Source of the DNA: Mogibacterium sp.
GTDB lineage: Bacteria; Bacillota; Clostridia; Peptostreptococcales; Anaerovoracaceae
Direction of reading: 5' to 3'
NCBI GenBank assembly: GCA_017512365.1
Contig: JAFWGQ010000065.1
Coordinates: 41,524 to 105,523, forward strand
DNA length: 64,000 nt
A program made the position numbers and the translations under genes. This document shows positions 1-8,107 of this stretch, in pieces. The notes under the pieces were generated by a model. It was not told the origin of the DNA. It did not search any database and saw only the letters and a program-made list of their open reading frames with translations. The stretch's first letter is position 1. Each line of letters begins with the position of its first letter.

Positions 1-1
1 A

Positions 2-1645
2 AAGATGCTGGCTTCAAGGCACGGCAATCTCTGCGTGGTCGGCGATGACGACCAGTGCATATACCAGTGGAGGGGAGCCGATATCCGGAACATCCTGGAC
101 TTCGAGCACGACTTCGGCGATGTATTCACGGTGAGGCTCGAGCAGAACTACAGATCTGACGGCAATATACTCAAGCTGGCCAATTCCGTCATAAAGAACA
201 ATAAGGAGAGAAAAGCCAAGGCTCTCTGGACCGACAGGGAGGACGGACAGCCCGTCACTTACAGAAGGCTGGCCGACGAGAAGCAGGAGGCGTACTGGAT
301 AGGATGCGAGATAGAGAACCTCAGGGATCAGGGGTACAGCTACAGGGACATGGCGATCCTTTACCGAAAGAACGCTCAGTCCAGGAGCTTTGAAGAGAAG
401 TTCGGCTTCCGCGGCATACCGTACAGGGTTCTCGCCGGACTCAGATATTACGACCGCAAAGAGATCAAGGATGTGATGGCCTATCTGAGGCTGATCGAGA
501 ATCCCGATGATAACGTATCGATGCTCAGGGTCATCAACGAGCCTAAGCGCGGGATCGGAGGCAAGACTCTCGCCGGCATCGAGGAATATGCCAGGGCATA
601 CGGCATGTCGATATTCGGCGCGGTATGCGATCCCGAGCTGAAGGCTTCATTCGGGCCCAGGGTAAGGAAGGCCGTCGAAGAATTCACGTCCATGATAAAA
701 GACCTCAGAGCGGAAGAGGAAAACCTCACTCTGAGCGACATCTACGACAATGTGCTGAACCGCTCGGGCTATCTCAAAGCTCTCGAGGACGCCGGCACAG
801 TCGAGGCTGAGAGCAGGATAGAAAACATCATGGAATTCAAATCCGTCATAGCCGAGTTCGAGAAGGGGCTGGCTGACGGAAGCGTCGAGGCGATGCAGGA
901 AGAGATCGAAAGGGAGAGGCTCGAGCTCATGGGGGAAGGCGCTGAAGCGGGACAGCAGACCGAGCTTTCGGCGTTCCTCGAGCAGATAACCCTGATGTCC
1001 GATATAGATAATCACGATGAGGACGAGGACGCTGTAGTGCTGATGACGCTTCATTCCGCCAAGGGCCTCGAGTTCCCGGTCGTCTTCATTCCGGGCATGG
1101 AAAACGGCATGTTCCCGGGAGCGGGAGCCTTCGACGAGGACCACAGCATGGAGGAAGAGCGGAGGCTCTGCTATGTGGGGATCACGAGAGCCAGGAAGAA
1201 GCTATACCTCACCGGAGCGCAGGTAAGGACGGTATACGGCAGGACCGACTACCAGACCGAGTCGAGGTTCCTGAGCGAGATGGACAGGAAGTGCATGGAC
1301 GGCGACGAGACCATCGACGAAAAGGTCAGGACGGGGACCGGACTTCGCGGCGAAGGCTCGTACACCGGGGAGTACTTCTTCGGAGGCAGGAGCCACGGCA
1401 CTGCGGACGGGTATTACGGAGATCCCGCGCCAAAGCCGTTCGACAGCCTTGCGGCAGCGAGGAGGCAGACCGCGAACAAGGCCGGGACAGTGCAGGAATT
1501 CGCCAACGGCGATACAGTAAGACACCCTAAATTCGGAGAGGGCATGGTGATAACGCAGGACGAAAAGACCATGACCGTGATATTCGATGACTTCGGAGAG
1601 AAGAAGCTCGGCAAGGGCTTCGTAAAGATGGAGAAAGTCGATTAG
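2..1645 (+). CDS. pcrA: ATP-dependent DNA helicase PcrA/UvrD (C-terminal part; 5' end outside the window)
   Basis: Superfamily 1A 3'-5' helicase of DNA repair and replication restart. The reading frame is open to the window edge, so the Walker A part lies upstream. Counting from the first visible Met, helicase motif III (VVGDDDQCIYQWRGAD) is at residues 11-26, motif IV (LEQNYRS) near 45, motif V (TLHSAKGLEFPVVF) near 347 and motif VI (CYVGITRARKKLYL) near 389. The last 55 residues form the small Tudor-like C-terminal domain with a HPKFGEG motif, which is typical of Gram-positive PcrA. ligA follows after 30 bases; pcrA-ligA is a common gene pair in Firmicutes. The family call is secure; PcrA is preferred to UvrD because of the C-terminal domain and the neighbour. 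Confidence 0.95.
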   Translation, partial: KMLASRHGNLCVVGDDDQCIYQWRGADIRNILDFEHDFGDVFTVRLEQNYRSDGNILKLANSVIKNNKERKAKALWTDREDGQPVTYRRLADEKQEAYWIGCEIENLRDQGYSYRDMAILYRKNAQSRSFEEKFGFRGIPYRVLAGLRYYDRKEIKDVMAYLRLIENPDDNVSMLRVINEPKRGIGGKTLAGIEEYARAYGMSIFGAVCDPELKASFGPRVRKAVEEFTSMIKDLRAEEENLTLSDIYDNVLNRSGYLKALEDAGTVEAESRIENIMEFKSVIAEFEKGLADGSVEAMQEEIERERLELMGEGAEAGQQTELSAFLEQITLMSDIDNHDEDEDAVVLMTLHSAKGLEFPVVFIPGMENGMFPGAGAFDEDHSMEEERRLCYVGITRARKKLYLTGAQVRTVYGRTDYQTESRFLSEMDRKCMDGDETIDEKVRTGTGLRGEGSYTGEYFFGGRSHGTADGYYGDPAPKPFDSLAAARRQTANKAGTVQEFANGDTVRHPKFGEGMVITQDEKTMTVIFDDFGEKKLGKGFVKMEKVD

Positions 1646-1675
1646 AAGTATAGCGGACATACGATCCCGAAACAA

Positions 1676-3646
1676 ATGAAGACTATGAACAACGAAGAGA
1701 AAAGAAAAAGGACAGACGAACTTGTCAGCCGCCTCAATGAGGCGTCGCGCGCCTATTATACGGACGGCGCCGAGATCATCACAAATTATGAGTACGACGC
1801 GATGTACGACGAGCTCCTGGCCCTCGAGGACGAGACCGGATATATCCGTGACGACAGCCCGTCGGTCAATGTAGGCTACGAGACGGCGGCGGGGCTTCCG
1901 AAGATCGTGCATGAGTCGAAGATGCTTTCACTCAACAAGACAAAGGACAGGGATGAGCTGAAGGCCTGGCTCGGCGATCAGAAGGGTCTTCTCTCCTGGA
2001 AGCTCGACGGACTTACAGTGGGTCTGACCTATGAGAACGGAAGGCTCGTACAGGGAGTCACGAGAGGCAACGGCGTCGAAGGCGAGGTGATCACGGCCAA
2101 CGTGCTCGTCTGCCGCAATGTGCCGAAGACTATCCCTCACAGGGGAAGGACGGTCCTCAGGGGAGAAGCCGTAATAAGATATTCGGACTTTGAAAAGATA
2201 AACGAGGCTATAGAGGACGCTGACGCTAAGTACAAGAACCCGCGTAATCTGTGCAGCGGGAGCATACGTCAGCTCGATCCGAAGATAACTGCGGAGCGTA
2301 ATGTAAGCTTTTATGCCTTCGCTCTCATCAGGGCTGAGGGCACAGACTTCAGGAGCAGGCAGGATCAGATGGAATGGATGAAGCAGCAGGGCTTTGACGA
2401 GGTCGACTATGTCACGGTCGATGCGGAGTCTCTCTCCGCTGCGATAGACCGCTACGAGGCGGCCATCCCGGACTTCGACATTCCATCGGACGGGCTCGTG
2501 CTGACCCTGGATGATCTTGAGTATTCGGCGACTCTGGGAGAGACCGCAAAGTATCCCAAAGACTCCATAGCCTTCAAGTGGCGCGACCAGCAGGCTGAGA
2601 CGGTTCTGCGCGAGATAGAATGGAGCCCGTCGAGGACAGGACTCCTCAATCCGGTTGCCATATTCGATCCTGTCGAGCTCGAGGGAACGACAGTGTCGAG
2701 GGCCTCGGTGCACAACATTAATATCATGGAGGATCTTGAGCTCGGCATCGGGGATACCGTGCAGGTGTACAAGGCCAATATGATAATCCCGCAGCTTGCG
2801 GGCAATCTCACAAGGAGCGGCAATATGGAGATACCTGCCAGCTGCCCGGTCTGCGGAGGGCCGACTCTTGTGAAGGATGAAGAGGGAACGAAGACGCTCC
2901 ACTGCACTGATCCGGACTGTCTCGCCAAGCACGTCAAGAAGTTCTCGCATTTCGTGTCGAGAGACGCGCTGAACATAGAGGGACTTTCAGAATCGGGACT
3001 TCTCAAGCTGATCGGCATAGGAGCGATAAAGACCTTCCCGGATCTGTTCAGGCTCGACAGGCACGAAGATGAGATAGTTTCTATGGAAGGCTTCGGCAAA
3101 AAGTCGTATGATAATCTCATAGAGTCGGCGAAGAGGGCTTCGCGCACCACACCGGCGAGGCTTTTGTACGGTCTCGGAGTGCCGGGCATAGGAGTGCAGA
3201 ACTCGAACATCATATGCAGAGCCTGCCGCAACAACTGGGCTGAGATACAGGCCCTCGATGAGGAGGCGCTCAAAGACATCGACAGAGTAGGAGATGTCAT
3301 GGCAAGGGACTACGCGGCTTACTTCGCTGATGAGGAAAACGCGGCTGTCGTGGCAGAACTGCTCGGACTTCTGACGCTCGATGAGAGCTTTGAGGCGGCG
3401 GGAACTTCCCTTGAAGGGAAGACCTTCGTCATAACCGGGAGCCTGGAGCATTACGCGAACCGCAAGGATCTCAAGGCGGAGATCGAGGCTGAGGGCGGCA
3501 AGGTCGCAGGCTCTGTATCCGCAAAAACGGATTATCTCATAACCAACGACCCGAACTCAGGAACAGCGAAAAACAGGACGGCGCGCGAACTCGGAGTCGC
3601 GATCATCACAGAGGCAGAGATACGCAGAATGCTGGGAGCGGACTAG
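1676..3646 (+). CDS. ligA: NAD+-dependent DNA ligase LigA
   Basis: Seals nicks in DNA using NAD+ during replication and repair. The 656-residue length fits the family (about 670). The adenylation domain contains the active-site lysine in WKLDG near residue 109, followed by the OB fold (RDQQAETVL and TGLLNPVA region). A four-Cys zinc finger (CPVCGG, then CTDPDC) lies near 390-412, helix-hairpin-helix repeats near 420-570 and a C-terminal BRCT domain near 580-656 (GKTFVITGSL). The usual KIDG is KLDG here, a conservative change. No strong ribosome binding site is visible before ATG 1676 or the alternative ATG at 1685, so the exact start is uncertain by three codons. It is probably cotranscribed with pcrA. 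Confidence 0.96.
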   Translation: MKTMNNEEKRKRTDELVSRLNEASRAYYTDGAEIITNYEYDAMYDELLALEDETGYIRDDSPSVNVGYETAAGLPKIVHESKMLSLNKTKDRDELKAWLGDQKGLLSWKLDGLTVGLTYENGRLVQGVTRGNGVEGEVITANVLVCRNVPKTIPHRGRTVLRGEAVIRYSDFEKINEAIEDADAKYKNPRNLCSGSIRQLDPKITAERNVSFYAFALIRAEGTDFRSRQDQMEWMKQQGFDEVDYVTVDAESLSAAIDRYEAAIPDFDIPSDGLVLTLDDLEYSATLGETAKYPKDSIAFKWRDQQAETVLREIEWSPSRTGLLNPVAIFDPVELEGTTVSRASVHNINIMEDLELGIGDTVQVYKANMIIPQLAGNLTRSGNMEIPASCPVCGGPTLVKDEEGTKTLHCTDPDCLAKHVKKFSHFVSRDALNIEGLSESGLLKLIGIGAIKTFPDLFRLDRHEDEIVSMEGFGKKSYDNLIESAKRASRTTPARLLYGLGVPGIGVQNSNIICRACRNNWAEIQALDEEALKDIDRVGDVMARDYAAYFADEENAAVVAELLGLLTLDESFEAAGTSLEGKTFVITGSLEHYANRKDLKAEIEAEGGKVAGSVSAKTDYLITNDPNSGTAKNRTARELGVAIITEAEIRRMLGAD

Positions 3647-3658
3647 GAGATTTTTCAA

Positions 3659-3702
3659 AAAAGATAAATATATTGGATGCGTTTTTTGTATATTTATCTT
3701 TT
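3659..3702 (+). terminator. AT-rich 14-bp inverted repeat after ligA
   Basis: AAAAGATAAATATA at 3659-3672 is perfectly complementary to 3689-3702, with a 16-base loop. The 3' arm ends in TTTT, and the hairpin starts 13 bases after the ligA stop. It could be a weak intrinsic terminator or an operator. The same 14-mer recurs exactly at 3805-3818. Confidence 0.5.
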
Positions 3703-3804
3703 GCTGTTTAGGCCATGGATTTGAGTTGACGATAAACTTAGATCTGAAGGTTATTGTCAATCAAAACTGATGACGAAAGCGTAATCAATTAGTGATGAAC
3801 GGGG

Positions 3805-3849
3805 AAAAGATAAATATAGAGATGCTCACTGCTTGATTTTTTATCTTTT
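3805..3849 (+). promoter_or_regulatory. Second AT-rich inverted repeat in the mgtE leader
   Basis: AAAAGATAAATATA (3805-3818) repeats the left arm of the hairpin at 3659. Its first ten bases pair with TTTATCTTTT at 3840-3849. It lies about 70 bases before the mgtE start. It may be an attenuator or an operator. The leader shows none of the M-box (ykoK) riboswitch motifs that often control mgtE. Confidence 0.35.
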
Positions 3850-3920
3850 TATGAAAAACTCCGTTATAAAAACATATGATAAATACTGACGACAGAGGAT
3901 ACGGAAAGGAGGACAGACCG

Positions 3921-5318
3921 ATGGAGAACGTGAATATGGTCCCTGACATGGACAAGGTTTATGATGAGTCCTTCATCAGGATAGTCGAGCTTCTCGAATC
4001 CAAGAAATACTTCCAGGCAAGGGATGAACTCCTTAAACACAACGAAGTGGAGATAGCCGAGCTGCTGGTGGATATCAGGCGTGAATTCGACCTTCAGAGG
4101 ATGGTCGTCCTCTTCAGAGCGCTTCCGAAAGACATCAGCGTCGATGTGTTTGCCGAGCTCAGCATAGACGATCAGATCGATATCATAAACATCATCACCG
4201 ATCCCGAGGTCAAATACATAATCGACGAACTCGACTTCGATGACATGATCGACGTGCTCGAAGAGCTGCCGTCGAACATCGTAGACAAGATACTTGAAAA
4301 AACGCCTAAGGGCGAGCGCCGCCTGATAAACACCTTCCTCAAGTACAAGGATGATTCAGCCGGCTCGCTGATGACGCCGGAGTACATAAACCTCAAAAAG
4401 AACGACACGGTCGCCGAGGCTCTGGCGCATATAAGGGACGTGGGACTCGACTCCGAGACGATATATACATGCTATGTGCTCGACAGGGGCCGCAAGCTGA
4501 TAGGCGTAGTATCCCTCAAGTCCCTGGTCATAGCTCCTCCTACGGATATCGTGGCCGACCTGATGCATGAAGACCCTGTGGTCGCTCACGTGGATGACGA
4601 CCAGGAGGAGGTAATGGACCTCTTCACCAGGTACGGCTATCTGGCCATACCGGTGGTGGACAATGAATTCAGACTTGTCGGTATCGTTACCGTAGACGAC
4701 ATCCTCGAGGTCATCGAAGAAGAGACCACAGAGGATATCGAGCGTATGGGCGGCGTTATCGACTCAAGTGAAAAGGAATACCTGGACATGACGATCTGGC
4801 AGCATGTAAAGGCCAGACTGCCGTGGCTGTTCCTTCTGATGTGCTCATATTTCATCACGGGCGGCATTCTGCGGAACTTCGAACACGCCATGTCGGCAGT
4901 CATAGAGCTGGTCATATACATGCCGATGCTGATGGGTACCGGAGGAAACTCGGGCTCGCAGTCTTCGACGCTTATCATCCGCGGTATGGCGACGGGCGAA
5001 CTTGAACTGAGAGATTTCCTGAAGGTCATGTGGAAGGAGATAAGAGTCGGCGTCATCGTCGGTATCTGTCTCAGCGTGCTCAACTACTTCAGGATAGTCT
5101 ATCTCGACCACAATCCGCCTATGGTAGCGGTCACCGTATGCGTATCTATGATACTCATCGTAATGATCGCCAAGCTGATCGGCTCGATGCTGCCTATGCT
5201 GGCAAAGAAGATAGGCATCGACCCTGCCCTGATGGCGGGCCCTATGATGGCGTCGATAACCGACATGATATCCCTCTGCACGTACTTCATCATGGCGGGG
5301 CTCTTCCTGCATATATAG
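3921..5318 (+). CDS. mgtE: Magnesium transporter MgtE
   Basis: Mg2+-gated magnesium channel of the inner membrane. The start is set at 3921 because AAAGGAGG at 3905-3912 precedes it by 8 bases; an in-frame ATG at 3876 would add 15 residues but has no such site. The 465-residue protein has the MgtE N domain (about 25-135), a CBS pair (about 140-265, with acidic linker residues) and about five membrane segments from 285 to the end. It carries the conserved GTGGNSGSQSS pore region, NxGxQ-like, and ends with the DPALMAGPMMASITD signature. The upstream gap holds two related AT-rich dyads. An FNT-type channel follows after 11 bases and may be cotranscribed. Confidence 0.95.
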   Translation: MENVNMVPDMDKVYDESFIRIVELLESKKYFQARDELLKHNEVEIAELLVDIRREFDLQRMVVLFRALPKDISVDVFAELSIDDQIDIINIITDPEVKYIIDELDFDDMIDVLEELPSNIVDKILEKTPKGERRLINTFLKYKDDSAGSLMTPEYINLKKNDTVAEALAHIRDVGLDSETIYTCYVLDRGRKLIGVVSLKSLVIAPPTDIVADLMHEDPVVAHVDDDQEEVMDLFTRYGYLAIPVVDNEFRLVGIVTVDDILEVIEEETTEDIERMGGVIDSSEKEYLDMTIWQHVKARLPWLFLLMCSYFITGGILRNFEHAMSAVIELVIYMPMLMGTGGNSGSQSSTLIIRGMATGELELRDFLKVMWKEIRVGVIVGICLSVLNYFRIVYLDHNPPMVAVTVCVSMILIVMIAKLIGSMLPMLAKKIGIDPALMAGPMMASITDMISLCTYFIMAGLFLHI

Positions 5319-5329
5319 AAAGGCACTGA

Positions 5330-6097
5330 ATGTTCAGCGAAGACTACACAGCAGCAGCGAATGCAGCAGCCGCGAAGGCCGCTCTTCTGAAGAAGAACCC
5401 GGGCGGCTATTTTATGCTGTCGATGCTGGCGGGCATGTTCGTCGGTTTCGGAGTGCTGCTCGTCTTTACCCTGAGCGGCGCAATGGCAGGTTCGCCGTAT
5501 ACGAAGCTCGTAATGGGCTGCACGTTCGGCGTCGCGCTGTCGCTTGTTGTCACGGCAGGTGCAGAGCTGTTTACGGGAAACAACATGGTCATGACGGCAG
5601 GCATGTTCAGAAAGACTGTTACTGCGGCCGACACATTGAAGATCTGGGCCGTGTGCTGGCTCGGAAATCTTGCCGGCAGCGTGCTTCTTGCCGTTATCTA
5701 CAGCGCGACAGGGTTGTACAGCGGTGCTGTGCTCGAAGCCATGACGACTGCCGCGGCGGCAAAGATGACTGCGGGATTCGTTCCTCTTCTCGCAAGAGGG
5801 ATACTCTGCAACACGCTCGTCTGTCTGGCGGTATGGTGCGGATTCAGATGCAGAACGGAGGCCGGAAAGCTCATCATGGTGTTCTGGTGCATCCTCGCGT
5901 TCTTTGCCACCGGCTTTGAGCACAGCGTGGCCAACATGACTCTGCTGACTCTGGCGCTGATCAGCAACGGGGGCAACCCGGCGATCACGATGGGAGGCTA
6001 CTGGTTCAACCTTCTGACCGTGACAGCGGGCAACATGATCGGAGCGGTGCTTCTCGTGGCACTGCCGTACCACGCGGCATCGAGGGAAATAAGATAA
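5330..6097 (+). CDS. Formate/nitrite transporter (FNT) family channel
   Basis: Pentameric membrane channel for small monovalent anions such as formate, nitrite or hydrosulfide. The 255-residue protein has six membrane segments. Conserved FNT features include the GxxFG-like start, the GAELFTGNN segment after the second helix and the FEHSVANM segment before the last helices. Substrate cannot be told from sequence; formate or hydrosulfide would suit an anaerobe. It starts at ATG 5330 behind AAAGG and lies between mgtE and a LysR regulator, with 11- and 16-base gaps. Confidence 0.9.
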   Translation: MFSEDYTAAANAAAAKAALLKKNPGGYFMLSMLAGMFVGFGVLLVFTLSGAMAGSPYTKLVMGCTFGVALSLVVTAGAELFTGNNMVMTAGMFRKTVTAADTLKIWAVCWLGNLAGSVLLAVIYSATGLYSGAVLEAMTTAAAAKMTAGFVPLLARGILCNTLVCLAVWCGFRCRTEAGKLIMVFWCILAFFATGFEHSVANMTLLTLALISNGGNPAITMGGYWFNLLTVTAGNMIGAVLLVALPYHAASREIR

Positions 6098-6113
6098 TAA
6101 AAGAGGCAGAGAT

Positions 6114-6992
6114 TTGGAAACAGCAAGACTGAGAGCATTCATAGAAGCTGCTGAGAAGGGCAGCATAAAGGCGGCGGCTGATTCGCTCGGCTATACTCCG
6201 TCCGCTATAAGCCAGCTTGTAACGGCGCTCGAGAAAGAACTTGGGCTTGTGCTTTTCAGGCGCTCGCGCAAGGGAGTATCGCTGACGGAGGAGGGCGATG
6301 AGCTCATTCCCCTGGTAAGATCGTATCTTGCGCACGAGGAAGAGATATACAGGCTCGCTTCAGAGCTGAACGGCGTAACGACAGGGCATCTGAAGATCGC
6401 CACATATCCCAGCGTCGCTACTACATGGCTTCCCGAGATAGTGAGACGGTTCAAGAGCGACTATCCGGGAATACAGATAAGTATTATGGAAAGTATCCGC
6501 TCTGACATATTCAACCACTTCGAGCAGAACGAGGCGGACATAGCCTTTCTTGCGTACGCCGAGCCTATGCCTTATGACTGGATCCCGCTCGCGGAAGAGA
6601 ACGTCATAGCGGCTCTTCCTGAGGACCATGAGCTGGCATCAGCTAAAAAGTTTCCTGTAAAGGAATGCGAGAACAACGATTTCATTCTCGGATCGTGGGG
6701 CCGTGAGATGGAGATTCTCGAGATACTCGAGAGAAACGATGTCCATCCTGACATAAAGTACACGACGTACGATACTCCGGCCACTCTTGCGATGGTACGG
6801 ATGGGCCTCGGCGTAAGTCTGGTGAATGAACTGTCCGCGCAGTTCTGGAACGAGCACCTTGTGAAGATGCCGCTCGATCCGCCGCAGACGATCACATTCG
6901 GGGTGGCGATCCCCGACAGCGACCACATGACGGGTGCAGCGAGAAAGTTCCTCAGTTATACGACAAACTATTTCGAAGAAAAAAGGAGATAA
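6114..6992 (+). CDS. LysR-family transcriptional regulator
   Basis: DNA-binding regulator of 292 residues with an N-terminal winged helix-turn-helix (about 1-60, GSIKAAADSLGYTPSAISQ) and a LysR substrate-binding domain (about 88-290). The start codon is TTG at 6114. It follows the FNT gene by 16 bases in the same direction, unlike the divergent arrangement typical of LysR regulators, so it may regulate its own operon or act elsewhere. The effector is unknown. A bidirectional terminator follows directly. Confidence 0.9.
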   Translation: METARLRAFIEAAEKGSIKAAADSLGYTPSAISQLVTALEKELGLVLFRRSRKGVSLTEEGDELIPLVRSYLAHEEEIYRLASELNGVTTGHLKIATYPSVATTWLPEIVRRFKSDYPGIQISIMESIRSDIFNHFEQNEADIAFLAYAEPMPYDWIPLAEENVIAALPEDHELASAKKFPVKECENNDFILGSWGREMEILEILERNDVHPDIKYTTYDTPATLAMVRMGLGVSLVNELSAQFWNEHLVKMPLDPPQTITFGVAIPDSDHMTGAARKFLSYTTNYFEEKRR

Positions 6993-6994
6993 GT

Positions 6995-7028
6995 GAAAAG
7001 CGCCTCCCTGTGCATGAAGGCGCTTTTC
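6995..7028. terminator. Bidirectional intrinsic terminator between the LysR gene and the minus-strand peptide gene
   Basis: GAAAAGCGCCT (6995-7005) pairs perfectly with AGGCGCTTTTC (7018-7028) around a 12-base loop. The T-rich arm on each strand allows termination from both directions. It separates the LysR transcript from the convergent small gene at 7060-7143. Confidence 0.85.
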
Positions 7029-7059
7029 TTATTGGAGTACTTATGATTCAGCAGCCAGG

Positions 7060-7143
7060 TTACTTGTGGCTGTATTTCTGATAAAACTTTATCTTAGCTC
7101 CGAGAACTCCCAGAAATGCTGCTGCTACGATTACGTTGATCAT
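7060..7143 (-). CDS. 27-residue single-pass membrane peptide (unrecognised)
   Basis: A short minus-strand gene. On that strand AAAGGAGGT lies 6 bases before ATG 7143, an excellent ribosome binding site. The peptide begins MINVIVAAAFLGVLGAK, a hydrophobic helix of about 17 residues, and ends in a basic, aromatic tail (KIKFYQKYSHK). A promoter (7232-7260) and a terminator (6995-7028) make it an independent transcript. I do not recognise a family. Size and shape resemble small membrane regulators of the KdpF kind or type I toxins, but no antisense RNA was identified. The signals are strong enough to call it a gene; the function is unknown. Confidence 0.7.
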   Translation of the reverse strand: MINVIVAAAFLGVLGAKIKFYQKYSHK

Positions 7144-7231
7144 GACGGCACCTCCTTTACCTTGATTCTTTCGCCCGACTGATGCTCTTTTGATATTTTC
7201 GACAGATAGTGTGTATCTGTTTTGCAACTAC

Positions 7232-7260
7232 ATAATACAAGCCGCATACAATTAAGTAAA
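7232..7260 (-). promoter_or_regulatory. SigmaA-type promoter of the small membrane peptide
   Basis: Read on the minus strand: TTTACT (7260-7255), a 17-base spacer, then TATTAT (7237-7232). The -10 matches consensus 5 of 6 and the -35 4 of 6. The start codon is about 88 bases downstream. Confidence 0.6.
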
Positions 7261-7328
7261 GTTAATAATATTCGCGCACCCCATAAGTTGTACTTAATTA
7301 GCAACAATTTCTGAAAAAATGTTAATAT

Positions 7329-7505
7329 AACAGACGCCGGATGTCCCCGTCTTAATGTGCGTATAGGAGGCGGGTTCCATATTCGATCGTCAGTGGCGGG
7401 TCGCAATTCCCCGACTGACGATCTCATGAGCTGAAGCTCCCGGCGTCTGTTGACGGCGTCGCTCGCTCCAACCAAGCGAGCCTGATGGAGCTTCGCTCCT
7501 GGTTG
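7329..7505 (+). ncRNA. Structured leader RNA, candidate riboswitch upstream of the DUF2284-corrinoid operon
   Basis: A 12-bp perfect outer stem (AACAGACGCCGG 7329-7340 with 7440-7451) encloses at least three elements. These are a short CCCG/CGGG stem in 7341-7384, a strong hairpin (GATCGTCAGT 7385-7394 with 7414-7423, extended by CGGG/CCCG) and a GAGC-TGAA-GCTC hairpin (7428-7439). Downstream a 7-bp hairpin (GCTCGCT 7461-7467 with 7475-7481) exposes loop CCAACCA. Six bases of this loop are complementary to TGGTTG at 7500-7505, across another hairpin (7487-7499), so a pseudoknot or an alternative fold is possible. The next gene's ribosome binding site is at 7524-7530. No Rfam class was recognised. 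A DNA-level inverted-repeat element is the main alternative. No clear promoter was found. Confidence 0.55.
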
Positions 7506-7536
7506 AAGGCTGTATTGAGCGGATGAGGAGGATCGA

Positions 7537-8097
7537 ATGATAACTGCCGGAGGGCATGTACCGGACATGACGGAAATGATGATCCTGGCAAAGGAGGCGG
7601 GGCTCACGCATGCCGCGGCTCTTGACATGGATGCCCTCGAGTTCAGGGAGGATGTCCGCGCGATGTGCAGAAGCGACCGATGCAATAATTACGGAAAGAG
7701 CTGGAGCTGTCCCCCGGCGACGGGCAGCACCGGCCGGGCAAAGGAACGCATCAGCGGATATCACAGAGGGATAATTGTCCAGACCTGCGGAGATATCTCG
7801 GGAAGCTTCGACATCGAGGGCACAAAGCGGGTGATGCTGATGCATAAGAAGAATTTTGACACATTTGTAAGGCAGGTGAGGATGTTTTTTCCGGACTGCC
7901 TGCCGATGGGAGCCGGAGCCTGCAGCAGATGCAGGAGCTGCACTTATCCCGACCGGCCGTGCAGGCATCCCGACAGGATGTATCCTTCGATGGAAGCGTA
8001 CGGACTGCTGGTGAGCGATGTGGCGGCAAGGTCCGGTCTGGGATATAACTACGGTGAAAACACGATGAGCTTTACTTCGTGCATACTGATCGACTGA
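7537..8097 (+). CDS. DUF2284 Cys-rich metal-binding protein
   Basis: A 186-residue soluble protein with the Cys pattern of the DUF2284 family: CRSDRCNNYGKSWSCPP near 47-63 and a second cluster (CSRCRSC then PCRHP) near 130-147. The pattern suggests a metal or iron-sulfur site. The biochemical role of the family is not established. The start at 7537 has GAGGAGG 6 bases upstream. It is the first gene of an operon with a methyltransferase-corrinoid fusion (10 bases downstream) and a homocysteine methyltransferase, and it lies directly behind the structured leader at 7329-7505. A role in corrinoid or redox handling is inferred from context only. Confidence 0.8.
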   Translation: MITAGGHVPDMTEMMILAKEAGLTHAAALDMDALEFREDVRAMCRSDRCNNYGKSWSCPPATGSTGRAKERISGYHRGIIVQTCGDISGSFDIEGTKRVMLMHKKNFDTFVRQVRMFFPDCLPMGAGACSRCRSCTYPDRPCRHPDRMYPSMEAYGLLVSDVAARSGLGYNYGENTMSFTSCILID

Positions 8098-8107
8098 AGG
8101 AGTTGTC

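Noticed and set aside
3703-3920. M-box (Mg2+) riboswitch before mgtE
   Set aside because: None of the conserved M-box sequence blocks could be recognised; only AT-rich dyads are present.
7385-7423. Reverse strand reads CCCGCCACTG, like a cobalamin B12 box
   Set aside because: The word lies inside a perfect hairpin, and the other cobalamin aptamer motifs are absent in the right order on either strand. The true riboswitch is at 11204-11366.
7329-7451. Insertion sequence or MITE defined by the 12-bp inverted repeat
   Set aside because: No target-site duplication was seen and the inner hairpins plus downstream loop pairing fit an RNA better. It is kept as an alternative, not as the call.
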